DNA of 32,077 nt from DATKWU01 sp964653685. GTDB taxonomy: Bacteria > Patescibacteriota > Microgenomatia > PFEM01 > JAHIFH01. The notes under the pieces are model-generated. The model saw only the letters and a program-made list of their open reading frames with translations. It did not search any database and was not told where the DNA came from. Shown here one piece after another: positions 16,040 through 22,615 of the stretch. Position 1 is the first letter of the stretch, and each line of letters starts with the position of its first letter. The translations under genes were made by a program, and so were the position numbers. The stretch is taken from contig CAZZHA010000005.1 in NCBI GenBank assembly GCA_964653685.1, positions 1-32,077 of the forward strand, read 5' to 3'.

Positions 16040-16064
16040 AAGCGCCTTAAAGCGGCGCTTTTTT
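16040..16064 (+). terminator. Intrinsic terminator after pseudoknot RNA copy 1
   Basis: AAGCGCC-TTAAAGC-GGCGCTT followed by further T residues. It lies about 105 nt after the predicted start. It would make a short RNA, or act as the expression platform for the ECF genes. Confidence 0.8.
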
Positions 16065-16108
16065 GATTGTAAAAATAAAGCTCTTTAACAATTGAAGGTT
16101 TAACTCAA

Positions 16109-16184
16109 CCTGGCGTTGGTAGAGCGGCCACTTGGAACTAATCTTAAAAATTGGTTCTAGTTGGCTGCTCTGCTGTTAGCCAGG
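16109..16184 (+). promoter_or_regulatory. Long nested hairpin in the ECF transporter leader
   Basis: Three stacked stems: CCTGGC/GCCAGG (16109-16114/16179-16184), AGAGCGGCCA/TGGCTGCTCT (16121-16130/16162-16171) and TGGAACTAA/TTGGTTCTA (16133-16141/16151-16159). They are separated by nearly symmetric internal loops, about 25 pairs in 76 nt. No U-run follows. It ends 23 nt before the SD of the putative S-component gene. It could be a regulatory leader or a processing/stability element; I do not recognise it. Confidence 0.55.
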
Positions 16185-16218
16185 GATGACAGCAAAAAAA
16201 CGGCAGCAAGGAGGTATC

Positions 16219-17046
16219 ATGGAAGGGTTTCTTCAGTCTCTAGGTGATGCGTTGGAGCGCTTTCTCCAGATGTTGGTCCAGATTCTTCAACCACTAGGTG
16301 ATGCGTTGGAGCGCTTTCTCCAGATAGTAGCCGCTGTGTCGCCTGGTGGTGGAGTCGAAGCTTTCATGACTTCGGCTTCACCGGCAATCTATGTCTTGGG
16401 TTGGATCGTACTGTTGGTCGGACTGGTTGTGGGACTGAAGTTCAACCGACGGATTCGTCCGGTCCACTCCACTAGTCGAGTCGACACCGGCTTGGGCCTT
16501 CTCATCGGGGCGATCTTAGGCGGTTTAACTGGCCTGCTGTGGGCGAGTTACAATCCAATCAAGATCGTCCCCCCATATATCCACCTGAGGCTGTTTTCGT
16601 TTCTTACCGCCTTGGTGGGTATCGTAGTGGGGCGAGGGACTGGTTTCGTTACTGGCTACGTCGCCACCCAGGTTTGGGCTCTGCTGGCGGGAGCTTTTGT
16701 TGCTCCCCACCAACTGCTCTTCGATGGAATCTTTGTCGGTTTGACCGGCTGGATTCCAGCGGTCATAGTCCGTGGCGACAAGACCTTTGCCGAGATGTTC
16801 CGCGAAGTCCAGAACAACAAGAGGCTCTGGTTTCTAAAGGCGGCTATCGCCGGCGGGATTTCGGGGCTGTTCATGTCCTTCTTCGTCGCTTCCTCACTGG
16901 AGTTGACGACGCCGCTGACCTTTTGGGTCTCGTTCTGGGCGATCGGGGTTATCTCCGACACGCCGCCGCTTCTCCTCACCGGTCCCTTGACCTATGGGGT
17001 GATGAAAGCGGTCAGAAGGGCGTCCAGCTGGATGCCCCAGTTTTGA
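16219..17046 (+). CDS. Putative ECF transporter S component (substrate-binding membrane protein)
   Basis: A 275-residue polytopic membrane protein with about six hydrophobic helices between residues 50 and 260. Glycine-rich segments such as GLLIGAILGGLTGLLW and GRGTGFVTGYVATQVWALL are of the kind seen in ECF S components. The call rests mainly on context: EcfT and fused EcfA genes follow. ATG 16219 is chosen over 16186 because AAGGAGGT (16208-16215) stands 3 nt before it (tight spacing). The N-terminus carries an 18-residue duplication (LGDALERFLQ twice), predicted amphipathic and encoded by two identical 32-bp DNA repeats; this is not typical of S components. Base composition is clearly GC-richer than the flanks, suggesting transfer. 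Substrate unknown; a nucleobase is a guess from the neighbours. Confidence 0.55.
   Translation: MEGFLQSLGDALERFLQMLVQILQPLGDALERFLQIVAAVSPGGGVEAFMTSASPAIYVLGWIVLLVGLVVGLKFNRRIRPVHSTSRVDTGLGLLIGAILGGLTGLLWASYNPIKIVPPYIHLRLFSFLTALVGIVVGRGTGFVTGYVATQVWALLAGAFVAPHQLLFDGIFVGLTGWIPAVIVRGDKTFAEMFREVQNNKRLWFLKAAIAGGISGLFMSFFVASSLELTTPLTFWVSFWAIGVISDTPPLLLTGPLTYGVMKAVRRASSWMPQF
16240..16325 (+). repeat. Two identical 32-bp direct repeats, period 54 bp
   Basis: 16240-16271 is identical to 16294-16325, in frame in the putative S-component gene. Each copy encodes LGDALERFLQ and contains a small inverted repeat, TGGAG/CTCCA. Identity at synonymous positions implies a recent duplication or strong constraint. 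Confidence 0.95.
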
Positions 17047-17058
17047 GCATACCGGAAT

Positions 17059-17091
17059 GAGGGCCTAGTTAACCCTGGGACCTAGGCCCTC
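17059..17091 (+). other. Perfect 10-bp stem-loop between S-component and EcfT genes
   Basis: GAGGGCCTAG (17059-17068) and CTAGGCCCTC (17082-17091) are fully complementary around a 13-nt loop. No U-run follows, so simple termination is unlikely. It could stabilise the upstream mRNA 3' end or be a cleavage site setting subunit ratios. Confidence 0.7.
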
Positions 17092-17117
17092 CTAATTAAA
17101 TGAGTAAGGAGTAAGAG

Positions 17118-17903
17118 ATGATTTTGTTGTTGAATGTTCGTCTAACTGATTCTCCTTTTGGCAAGACGGACCCTAGGGTCAGACTACTCTGGATGGGAAT
17201 CATGTCCGTTTTGGCCATGATCTGTTCGAAACCGGAATCGCTTTTTCTCCTCACCCTGACCCTTATTCCGGTTTGGCTGCTGTCAAAGTCAGTCAAGCGA
17301 ATGACGCAAGTCAGCATTCGGCTAACACCCTTTCTTCTCTTTCTTCTTCTTTTGCAACTCGGACCAAAATTCCTCTCCGGAGGAATAGGCTTGAGTTATG
17401 AAGAGATAGCAAGGGGAATCGGAGAGACATTGCGCTTTTTCGTGATGCTCCAGTCGGCCCAAGTCTTGATAGCGACAACCGACTTTGGAGAACTGACTGG
17501 AGCGATTCGTCAACTAGCGCCCAGGAGAATAGGAATCCTCGATAAGGGATTGGGAGTTTTTGCCTTTGTTTTGGGCATTGCTCTCCAGTCTCTACCTCTT
17601 TTGTCCGCCGAGTTGACAACCATCGTTGAAGTTCAGAGGGCAAGGGGAATTGAGGTGACCAAAGGCGGTCGTCTTCAGCAGGCGAAGAAGCTCTTACGAA
17701 TGGGTCTACCTCTCTTTGTCCGCTCTCTTGAATTGGCGAAGGGTGCCGGTTTAGCCCTGCTCAACTACGCTTTTCATCCTCTAAGGCAGAGGTCAATTTA
17801 CCACAAACTAGAAGCGGGAAGAGCCGACTGGGTAGCTGCGGTTATTCTTATTAGTGCAACTTTGCTTGTTGTCGCCGCAAAACTCAAAGGTATTCCCCTA
17901 TGA
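17118..17903 (+). CDS. ecfT: ECF transporter transmembrane component EcfT
   Basis: A 261-residue EcfT, the scaffold that couples the S component to the ATPases. Hydrophobic helices at about 22-36, 41-57, 68-84, 145-165 and 235-255 are typical. VQRARGIEV (about 172-180) includes the conserved Ala-Arg-Gly coupling motif (A175-R176-G177). A second helix with AKGAGLALLNYAFHP follows near 207-221. The usual length is about 260-270. The SD AAGGAG (17106-17111) precedes ATG 17118 by 6 nt. Composition is GC-richer than the flanking genes, though less than the S-component gene. A large inverted repeat separates it from the ATPase gene. Confidence 0.88.
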   Translation: MILLLNVRLTDSPFGKTDPRVRLLWMGIMSVLAMICSKPESLFLLTLTLIPVWLLSKSVKRMTQVSIRLTPFLLFLLLLQLGPKFLSGGIGLSYEEIARGIGETLRFFVMLQSAQVLIATTDFGELTGAIRQLAPRRIGILDKGLGVFAFVLGIALQSLPLLSAELTTIVEVQRARGIEVTKGGRLQQAKKLLRMGLPLFVRSLELAKGAGLALLNYAFHPLRQRSIYHKLEAGRADWVAAVILISATLLVVAAKLKGIPL

Positions 17904-17927
17904 GTAAAACCTTCAATCGAGCAAAAC

Positions 17928-17996
17928 GAGTTGAGAGAGACAGAATTGATCGAACCTTTCGGTCATCCCTTGTTAGATTCTTGTCTCTCTCAGCTC
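17928..17996 (+). promoter_or_regulatory. Long imperfect inverted repeat before the ECF ATPase gene
   Basis: The outer arms 17928-17946 and 17977-17996 pair over about 19 bp (core TGAGAGAGACA/TGTCTCTCTCA) with one G-U pair and one bulged A. Inside is a second hairpin, TGATCG-AACCTTT-CGGTCA (17947-17965), then an unpaired CCCTTGTTAG. No U-run follows. A TATAAT (18017-18022) lies 11 nt before the ATPase start. The element could be a leader RNA or processing signal. Confidence 0.55.
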
Positions 17997-18033
17997 ACGT
18001 CAAAAATTTAAATTAATATAATAAAAAGAAGAA

Positions 18034-19551
18034 ATGGTTGAATCAGAACAAGCTTTAGCCAATCCAGAAGTAAAACTAAATAAACAAATTTTTCAGGTTA
18101 GTAATTTTTCTTATCAATATCCTGAAAGCAATGGTTTTGGATTAAAAGATTTGTCTTTTGCTGTCAATCAAGGAGAAGTTTTAGGTATTGTTGGTGAAAG
18201 CGGTTCAGGCAAGACAACTCTTCTCCATAGTTTGTCTGGTTTTATTCCTCACTTTTTTCGAGAAGGTCAATATTCTGGAGAAATAAACTTCTTAGGCAAT
18301 TTAATAGCTGAATCTGATTTATTAGATTTAGCTGTCCAACAAGGCGTTGTTTTTCAAGACCCTTCGACCCAGCTTTTTGGTTTGGGCGTAGAAGATGCTC
18401 TTGCTTTTGGCATGGAAAATATTGGCTTGCCAAGAGAAGAGATGGAAAAAAGAATCAATCAGGTTTTGCAGGATTTAGAGATAGACCACTTAAGGAAAAG
18501 ACAGGCGTTGACTTTATCAGGCGGTGAACGTCAGGTAGTGGCTATTGCCTCAATGTTAGCCATGAAACCCAAAGTAATTCTGTTTGATGAAGTCATTTCC
18601 GCTTTAGATCCTAGAGGTCAAAAGTTAATCAGAGATGTTTTAAGCTCTCTTAAAGAACAAAACATCTCCATGATTTTAGTTGATGCCGACTTTAGTTGGC
18701 TATCATCAGTCGCCGACAGAGTTTTAGTTCTCCATCAAGGCCAGCTAGCTTTTGATGGAGAACCCAATCAGGTTTTAGCCAATCAAAGACTGGCTAGTTT
18801 GGCTGGAGCTGAGGCAGCCAAACCGATTGAGTTTCGTCAATCAAGGAATTCTCCTATAGTAGCCAAAGCAGAATCAGTTAGTTTTTCTTATGATGATCAA
18901 TTAGTCGTTAATAATGTCAGCTGCGAGATAAAACAAAGCAGCTGTCTGGGGATTATTGGTCACAATGGTTCAGGTAAAACAACCCTAGCCAAGTTATTAG
19001 CTGGCATTTATAGACCGGCAAAAGGAGAAATCACGGTCAAGGGTGAAGAAATTAGTGGCCTAAAGGCCGAGCAAGCAGTTCAAAGAGTGGGTTATCTTTA
19101 TCAATTACCGGCCACGATGTTCATGCATTCGACCGTTCTCGAAGAAGTTAATTTTAGTTTGGATAAATTAAAAATAGGCAAATCAGTAGACCTGGCGGAT
19201 TTTGGTTTGGCCGGTTGTGAAGACGCTTCACCTTATGAACTATCTTCTGGTCAGCAACAAAGATTAGCCTTAGCTTGTCTTTTATCGACTGACCCTGAAA
19301 TTATCATTCTCGACGAGCCAACCTTAGGCCAAAGTCAACAGGACAGACAAAATTTGGTGCGATTAATTTTTCAACTTCAAGAGCAGGGAAAAACGATTAT
19401 CTTGATTTCTCATGATTGGCCAATGGTGGCCAGAGCCGCTGAAGAGATTTTAGTGATGAATCAAGGCCATTTGGTTGCCCAAGGCCCAACCGGTGAGGTT
19501 TTGCAAGATAGAGCTTTTTTTGATAGTTTAGATTTACCCTTACCCTGGTAA
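18034..19551 (+). CDS. ECF transporter ATPase, two ABC domains fused
   Basis: A 505-residue protein with two complete ABC ATPase domains, corresponding to EcfA1 and EcfA2 joined in one chain. Domain 1: Walker A GESGSGKTT (54-62), signature LSGGERQ (about 161-167), Walker B VILFDEVISALDP. Domain 2: Walker A GHNGSGKTT (309-317), signature LSSGQQQR, Walker B IIILDEPTLG, and switch His in ISHDW. In domain 1 the H-loop position appears to be LVDADFSW, lacking His, so that half may hydrolyse ATP poorly. The frame starts 11 nt after a TATAAT box (short-leader mRNA); AAGAAGAA is at best a weak SD. Composition returns to the local AT-rich norm. Confidence 0.92.
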   Translation: MVESEQALANPEVKLNKQIFQVSNFSYQYPESNGFGLKDLSFAVNQGEVLGIVGESGSGKTTLLHSLSGFIPHFFREGQYSGEINFLGNLIAESDLLDLAVQQGVVFQDPSTQLFGLGVEDALAFGMENIGLPREEMEKRINQVLQDLEIDHLRKRQALTLSGGERQVVAIASMLAMKPKVILFDEVISALDPRGQKLIRDVLSSLKEQNISMILVDADFSWLSSVADRVLVLHQGQLAFDGEPNQVLANQRLASLAGAEAAKPIEFRQSRNSPIVAKAESVSFSYDDQLVVNNVSCEIKQSSCLGIIGHNGSGKTTLAKLLAGIYRPAKGEITVKGEEISGLKAEQAVQRVGYLYQLPATMFMHSTVLEEVNFSLDKLKIGKSVDLADFGLAGCEDASPYELSSGQQQRLALACLLSTDPEIIILDEPTLGQSQQDRQNLVRLIFQLQEQGKTIILISHDWPMVARAAEEILVMNQGHLVAQGPTGEVLQDRAFFDSLDLPLPW

Positions 19552-19569
19552 AAGAAAAATAAAAAATAA

Positions 19570-20406
19570 ATGGGTCAACCAGAAAATTTAATAAGAACTT
19601 TAGCTGAATACGAAATTACTGTTCCCAAGGCCTCAATTTTAAGACATCCTTGTCACCAAGTTGAAAGCCAAGATGAATTGGTTAATCTACAGGTCTTACC
19701 AACAACTCAACGACCTTTACCTGTTTTTGAAACGCCTTGGTACTTAACTAATATTGGCCCTCAAGAAAAACCGCTTTTTCTAGAATTGCGTTTTGCCACT
19801 CTTTCAGAAGAGACTAATGAATACGTGGCGCTTTTAATGACCACCGAAAGGGGTTATCAGATTAGAGATATTGCTCAAAGAATGATAGAAGTAGTCGAAG
19901 AAGCTGGGATTGAATTTGATACCGCTCTTGGCCTGCCAGCTTTAGGAGCGCCTTTAGCCCAAGCAATGAGTGACCTTAAGGGACCAGATTTTTATTGGAC
20001 AACCTGTCAAAAAGGTCGGTCTGATTCACCGCCACCAAAACCCTGGCTTGATCCGGAGATAGCTTATCAATACCGTTCGGGAACCAAACCTTATGAACAA
20101 GTACTTTATCTTGATCCTGAAGTTTTCAAATTTTTAAAAGGCAGAAAAATTATTATTACTGATGATGCCCGCCTCACTGGTGGTTCTTCAGAAGCAATCA
20201 TTAATTTTACTAAGCATCAATTAGGTTTAGATATAAGGTCAATGGTTTCAGTTTTAAATGAGGCCAAGCCAGCAAGTGAGATTGAAGGAGTGCCTTACTT
20301 TGGTTTAGCGAAGATACCGGTTTTTAAGCTTCAGAAAGAACAAAATGGATTTGTTCCTATCCAAGGAACTTTTGATGGTTTAGATTGGTTTTATCTGGAG
20401 AAATAA
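19570..20406 (+). CDS. Type I phosphoribosyltransferase-domain protein, long form
   Basis: A 278-residue protein with a PRTase fold. The PRPP loop is IIITDDARLTGGSSEAI (about 193-209), and ALGLPALGAPLAQAMS (about 118-133) matches the G.p..G.plA helix. The segment before residue 90 is longer than in simple Apt or Xpt and is not recognised. It could be an orotate/purine PRTase variant or a PRPP-sensing regulator. It starts 18 nt after the ECF ATPase stop without a good SD. Its stop overlaps the purH-like start by one base (TAATG), so the two are translationally coupled. Confidence 0.65.
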   Translation: MGQPENLIRTLAEYEITVPKASILRHPCHQVESQDELVNLQVLPTTQRPLPVFETPWYLTNIGPQEKPLFLELRFATLSEETNEYVALLMTTERGYQIRDIAQRMIEVVEEAGIEFDTALGLPALGAPLAQAMSDLKGPDFYWTTCQKGRSDSPPPKPWLDPEIAYQYRSGTKPYEQVLYLDPEVFKFLKGRKIIITDDARLTGGSSEAIINFTKHQLGLDIRSMVSVLNEAKPASEIEGVPYFGLAKIPVFKLQKEQNGFVPIQGTFDGLDWFYLEK

Positions 20407-21005
20407 TGGAACCATTAAAAAATCTAAGAATTTTAGTTAGTCTTTCCAATCCGAAAGGGATTAATCTTTTTCTGCGTCAGTTAGAGAAAATCTTTCCCAC
20501 GGAAATTATCGCTACTCCTGGGACCAGAAAACATTTAATCAAAGCAGGTTTTAAAGTGACGCCGGTAGAAAAAATTACGGGAGAAAAAAGCCTTTTTGAC
20601 GGTCGGATTAAAATGATTCATCTACCAATTTTTGCCGCTATCCTGGCAGATCAACATAATCCCGACCATTTAAAACAACTGAACAGATTAAAGGTCAAAC
20701 CTTTTAATCTAGTGGTGATTAATTTATATCCTTTTGAAAAAATTGTTAAGAAAGAAAAAAATAATTTAGCCAAGATAATTGAAAATATTGATATTGGTGG
20801 TCCAGCCGCTATCCGAGCTGCGGCTAAGAATTTTCAATCAGTCATTCCTGTTTGCAGGCCTGAAGATTATCCTCGAGTGATTGGTTTTTTAAAAAAACAA
20901 GGTAATTTAACCTTTAACCAGCGAAAAGGATTAGCCAAGAAAGTTTTTAATTTGACCAAACAACATGATGATAAGATTATTTCTTTTTTAGCCTCTTTAA
21001 AGTAG
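20406..21005 (+). CDS. Stand-alone IMP cyclohydrolase (PurH N-terminal domain)
   Basis: 199 residues covering only the MGS-like IMP cyclohydrolase half of PurH; the AICAR transformylase half (another 300 or so residues) is absent. Visible: LVSLSNPKGINLFLRQL at the N-terminus, VINLYPFEK (about 111-119), and IDIGGPAAIRAAAKNF (about 134-149), which is very close to the family. The canonical KTLHP segment is changed (KMIHLP in DGRIKMIHLP), so activity may be modified. The product step is FAICAR to IMP, feeding PurA encoded 1.6 kb downstream. ATG 20406 is chosen over 20385 because GGAG lies 4 nt before it and the start overlaps the previous stop as TAATG. Confidence 0.85.
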   Translation: MEPLKNLRILVSLSNPKGINLFLRQLEKIFPTEIIATPGTRKHLIKAGFKVTPVEKITGEKSLFDGRIKMIHLPIFAAILADQHNPDHLKQLNRLKVKPFNLVVINLYPFEKIVKKEKNNLAKIIENIDIGGPAAIRAAAKNFQSVIPVCRPEDYPRVIGFLKKQGNLTFNQRKGLAKKVFNLTKQHDDKIISFLASLK

Positions 21006-21024
21006 GCTTGGTGTTAATTGACCC

Positions 21025-21053
21025 TTGACAAGGTTTTCACAGATATTTAGACT
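21025..21053 (+). promoter_or_regulatory. Promoter of pseudoknot RNA copy 2
   Basis: TTGACA (21025-21030), 17-bp spacer containing TTTTCACAG, -10 TAGACT (21048-21053). The predicted start, about 21060, is the first base of the conserved RNA. Same architecture as at 12913 and 15900. Confidence 0.65.
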
Positions 21054-21059
21054 GATAAT

Positions 21060-21121
21060 AACAGAACAATATTTCTTGGTAGCCGCAAGTTAAAATGGAT
21101 AAATCGGCAGAAAATTTTTTT
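21060..21121 (+). ncRNA. Compact pseudoknot RNA motif, copy 2
   Basis: Begins ACAGAACAATATT. Hairpin CTTG-GTAGCCG-CAAG spans 21075-21089, then a linker containing GGATAAAT and CGGC (21105-21108), which can pair with loop GCCG (21082-21085). T7 follows at 21115-21121. The 7-nt loop and the tail match copy 1 while the stem covaries. A terminator follows 10 nt later, and the FAD-dehydrogenase ATG comes 19 nt after that with no promoter or SD between. This favours a cis-acting attenuator here. Confidence 0.6.
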
Positions 21122-21130
21122 GTTTCTTTG

Positions 21131-21155
21131 AAGCCCTCGCAGGAAGGGCTTTTTT
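21131..21155 (+). terminator. Intrinsic terminator after pseudoknot RNA copy 2
   Basis: AAGCCCT-CGCAGGA-AGGGCTT followed by T residues. It stands between the RNA motif and the dehydrogenase gene, in the same order as copy 1. Confidence 0.85.
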
Positions 21156-21173
21156 AATTAAAAAAACATTCTC

Positions 21174-22532
21174 ATGGCAAAATTAGCAAAATCATATGAC
21201 TGCTTAATTGTTGGGGCCGGTCCGGCAGGAATTTTTGCAACCCTAGAACTCCTTAGACTAGGTTTAAAAAAAATAATCATTATTGATAAAGGTAAAAGCG
21301 TTAAAAAAAGAGACCCAGGCGATACTCTCTCTGGAGTTGGTGGCGCCGGACTTTTCTCTGACGGGAAATTAAATTTTGCCCCCATTATTGGCAAAACAGA
21401 CTTAACCGAGTTTCTAACCCTTAATGAAGCGAAAATAATTATTGAAGAGATAGAGAAAACTTTTTCTCGATTTGGCGTTAAAGAAAAAAGTTATCCTTCT
21501 AATTTAAAAAAAGCTGAAGAAATTCGCCGGAGGACGAAACAAATCGGCCTAGATTTACTTTTAATCAAACAAAAACACCTAGGTTCTGATAAATTACCCG
21601 TTTATATTAATAAAATTGAAAACTATTTAAAACAGAAAAAAGTCACCTTTCTATTGGAAAGTGAAGTGACCAAGCTTTTAAAAAAAGGTAAAAAGATAAA
21701 AGGAGTCAAGCTGAATGATGGCCGAATTGTTATCGCCGAAAAAGTGATTGTCGCTCCAGGTCGAGTCGGTAATTCTTGGTTAGTTAAAGAGCTTCGTTCA
21801 CTTGGGATTAATTTAGAGCAAAAAGGAATCGAAATCGGGGTTAGAGTCGAAGTTCCTGAAGAAGTCATGGCAGGCTTAACTTCAATTATTTATGATCCGA
21901 CCATCTTTATTCGGACCTCTTCCTATGATGACCAAATAAGAACCTTTTGTACCAATCCGGTTGGTTTTGTTGTCCGAGAAGACTATCTCGATTTTGCTTG
22001 TGTTAATGGTCACGCTAGCAAAAATAATACGTCAGCTAATAGTAATTTTGCTCTTCTTGACAAAGTCAGTTTAACTGAGCCAGTGACCAACACCATTGCT
22101 TACGGTGAAAGTATTTGTCGTTTGGCCACTACCCTTGGTGGCGGTAAACCGCTATTGCAACGATTGGCTGATTTTAAACGCCGCCGACGGAGTACTTGGT
22201 CAAGATTGAAAAAAAGTTATGTTGAACCGACTTTAAAGGAAGTCACGCCTGGAGATATCAGTATGGCTTTTCCCCATCGGATTGTGGTTAATATTATTGA
22301 AGCTCTGGAGGCTCTTGAAAAAATTATCCCAGGCGTTGCCAGTGATTCAACTTTGCTTTATGCACCTGAAGTAAAGTTTTTTTCTGTTCGACCAAAAATT
22401 AATAAGAATTTAGAAACAACAATTAAAAATCTTTTTGTTGCCGGAGACGGAGCTGGCGTTTCTGGTAACATTGTAGGAGCAGCCGCCACCGGGATTATTG
22501 CCGCCCGAGGCGTTGCTGGTGCTGATGCTTAG
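21174..22532 (+). CDS. FAD-dependent dehydrogenase (COG2509-like)
   Basis: A 452-residue flavoprotein. The N-terminal Rossmann dinucleotide site is CLIVGAGPAGIFATLELLRLG (from about residue 10; glycines G14, G16 and G19) with acidic D37 at the end of strand 2. GGAGLFSDGKLNF (about 55-67) and a C-terminal NLFVAGDGAGVSGNIVGAA (FAD ribityl site) match the uncharacterised FAD-dehydrogenase family. Substrate unknown. No SD precedes the ATG, and its only visible promoter is the one driving pseudoknot RNA copy 2, with a terminator in between. Expression probably needs read-through. Confidence 0.85.
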   Translation: MAKLAKSYDCLIVGAGPAGIFATLELLRLGLKKIIIIDKGKSVKKRDPGDTLSGVGGAGLFSDGKLNFAPIIGKTDLTEFLTLNEAKIIIEEIEKTFSRFGVKEKSYPSNLKKAEEIRRRTKQIGLDLLLIKQKHLGSDKLPVYINKIENYLKQKKVTFLLESEVTKLLKKGKKIKGVKLNDGRIVIAEKVIVAPGRVGNSWLVKELRSLGINLEQKGIEIGVRVEVPEEVMAGLTSIIYDPTIFIRTSSYDDQIRTFCTNPVGFVVREDYLDFACVNGHASKNNTSANSNFALLDKVSLTEPVTNTIAYGESICRLATTLGGGKPLLQRLADFKRRRRSTWSRLKKSYVEPTLKEVTPGDISMAFPHRIVVNIIEALEALEKIIPGVASDSTLLYAPEVKFFSVRPKINKNLETTIKNLFVAGDGAGVSGNIVGAAATGIIAARGVAGADA

Positions 22533-22615
22533 TGATGATATTAATAATTCAGTTTACTTTTCTTATTTAGGTTTGGCAAAAGAATTAACAAATAATATTT
22601 TAAAGGAGGTTTAAA

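Noticed and set aside
16539..17060. A 173-codon ORF in another frame over the putative S-component gene
   Set aside because: The frame is open because the region is GC-rich. The membrane-protein frame has a strong SD and clear helices, whereas this one is Arg/Ser-rich with no SD.
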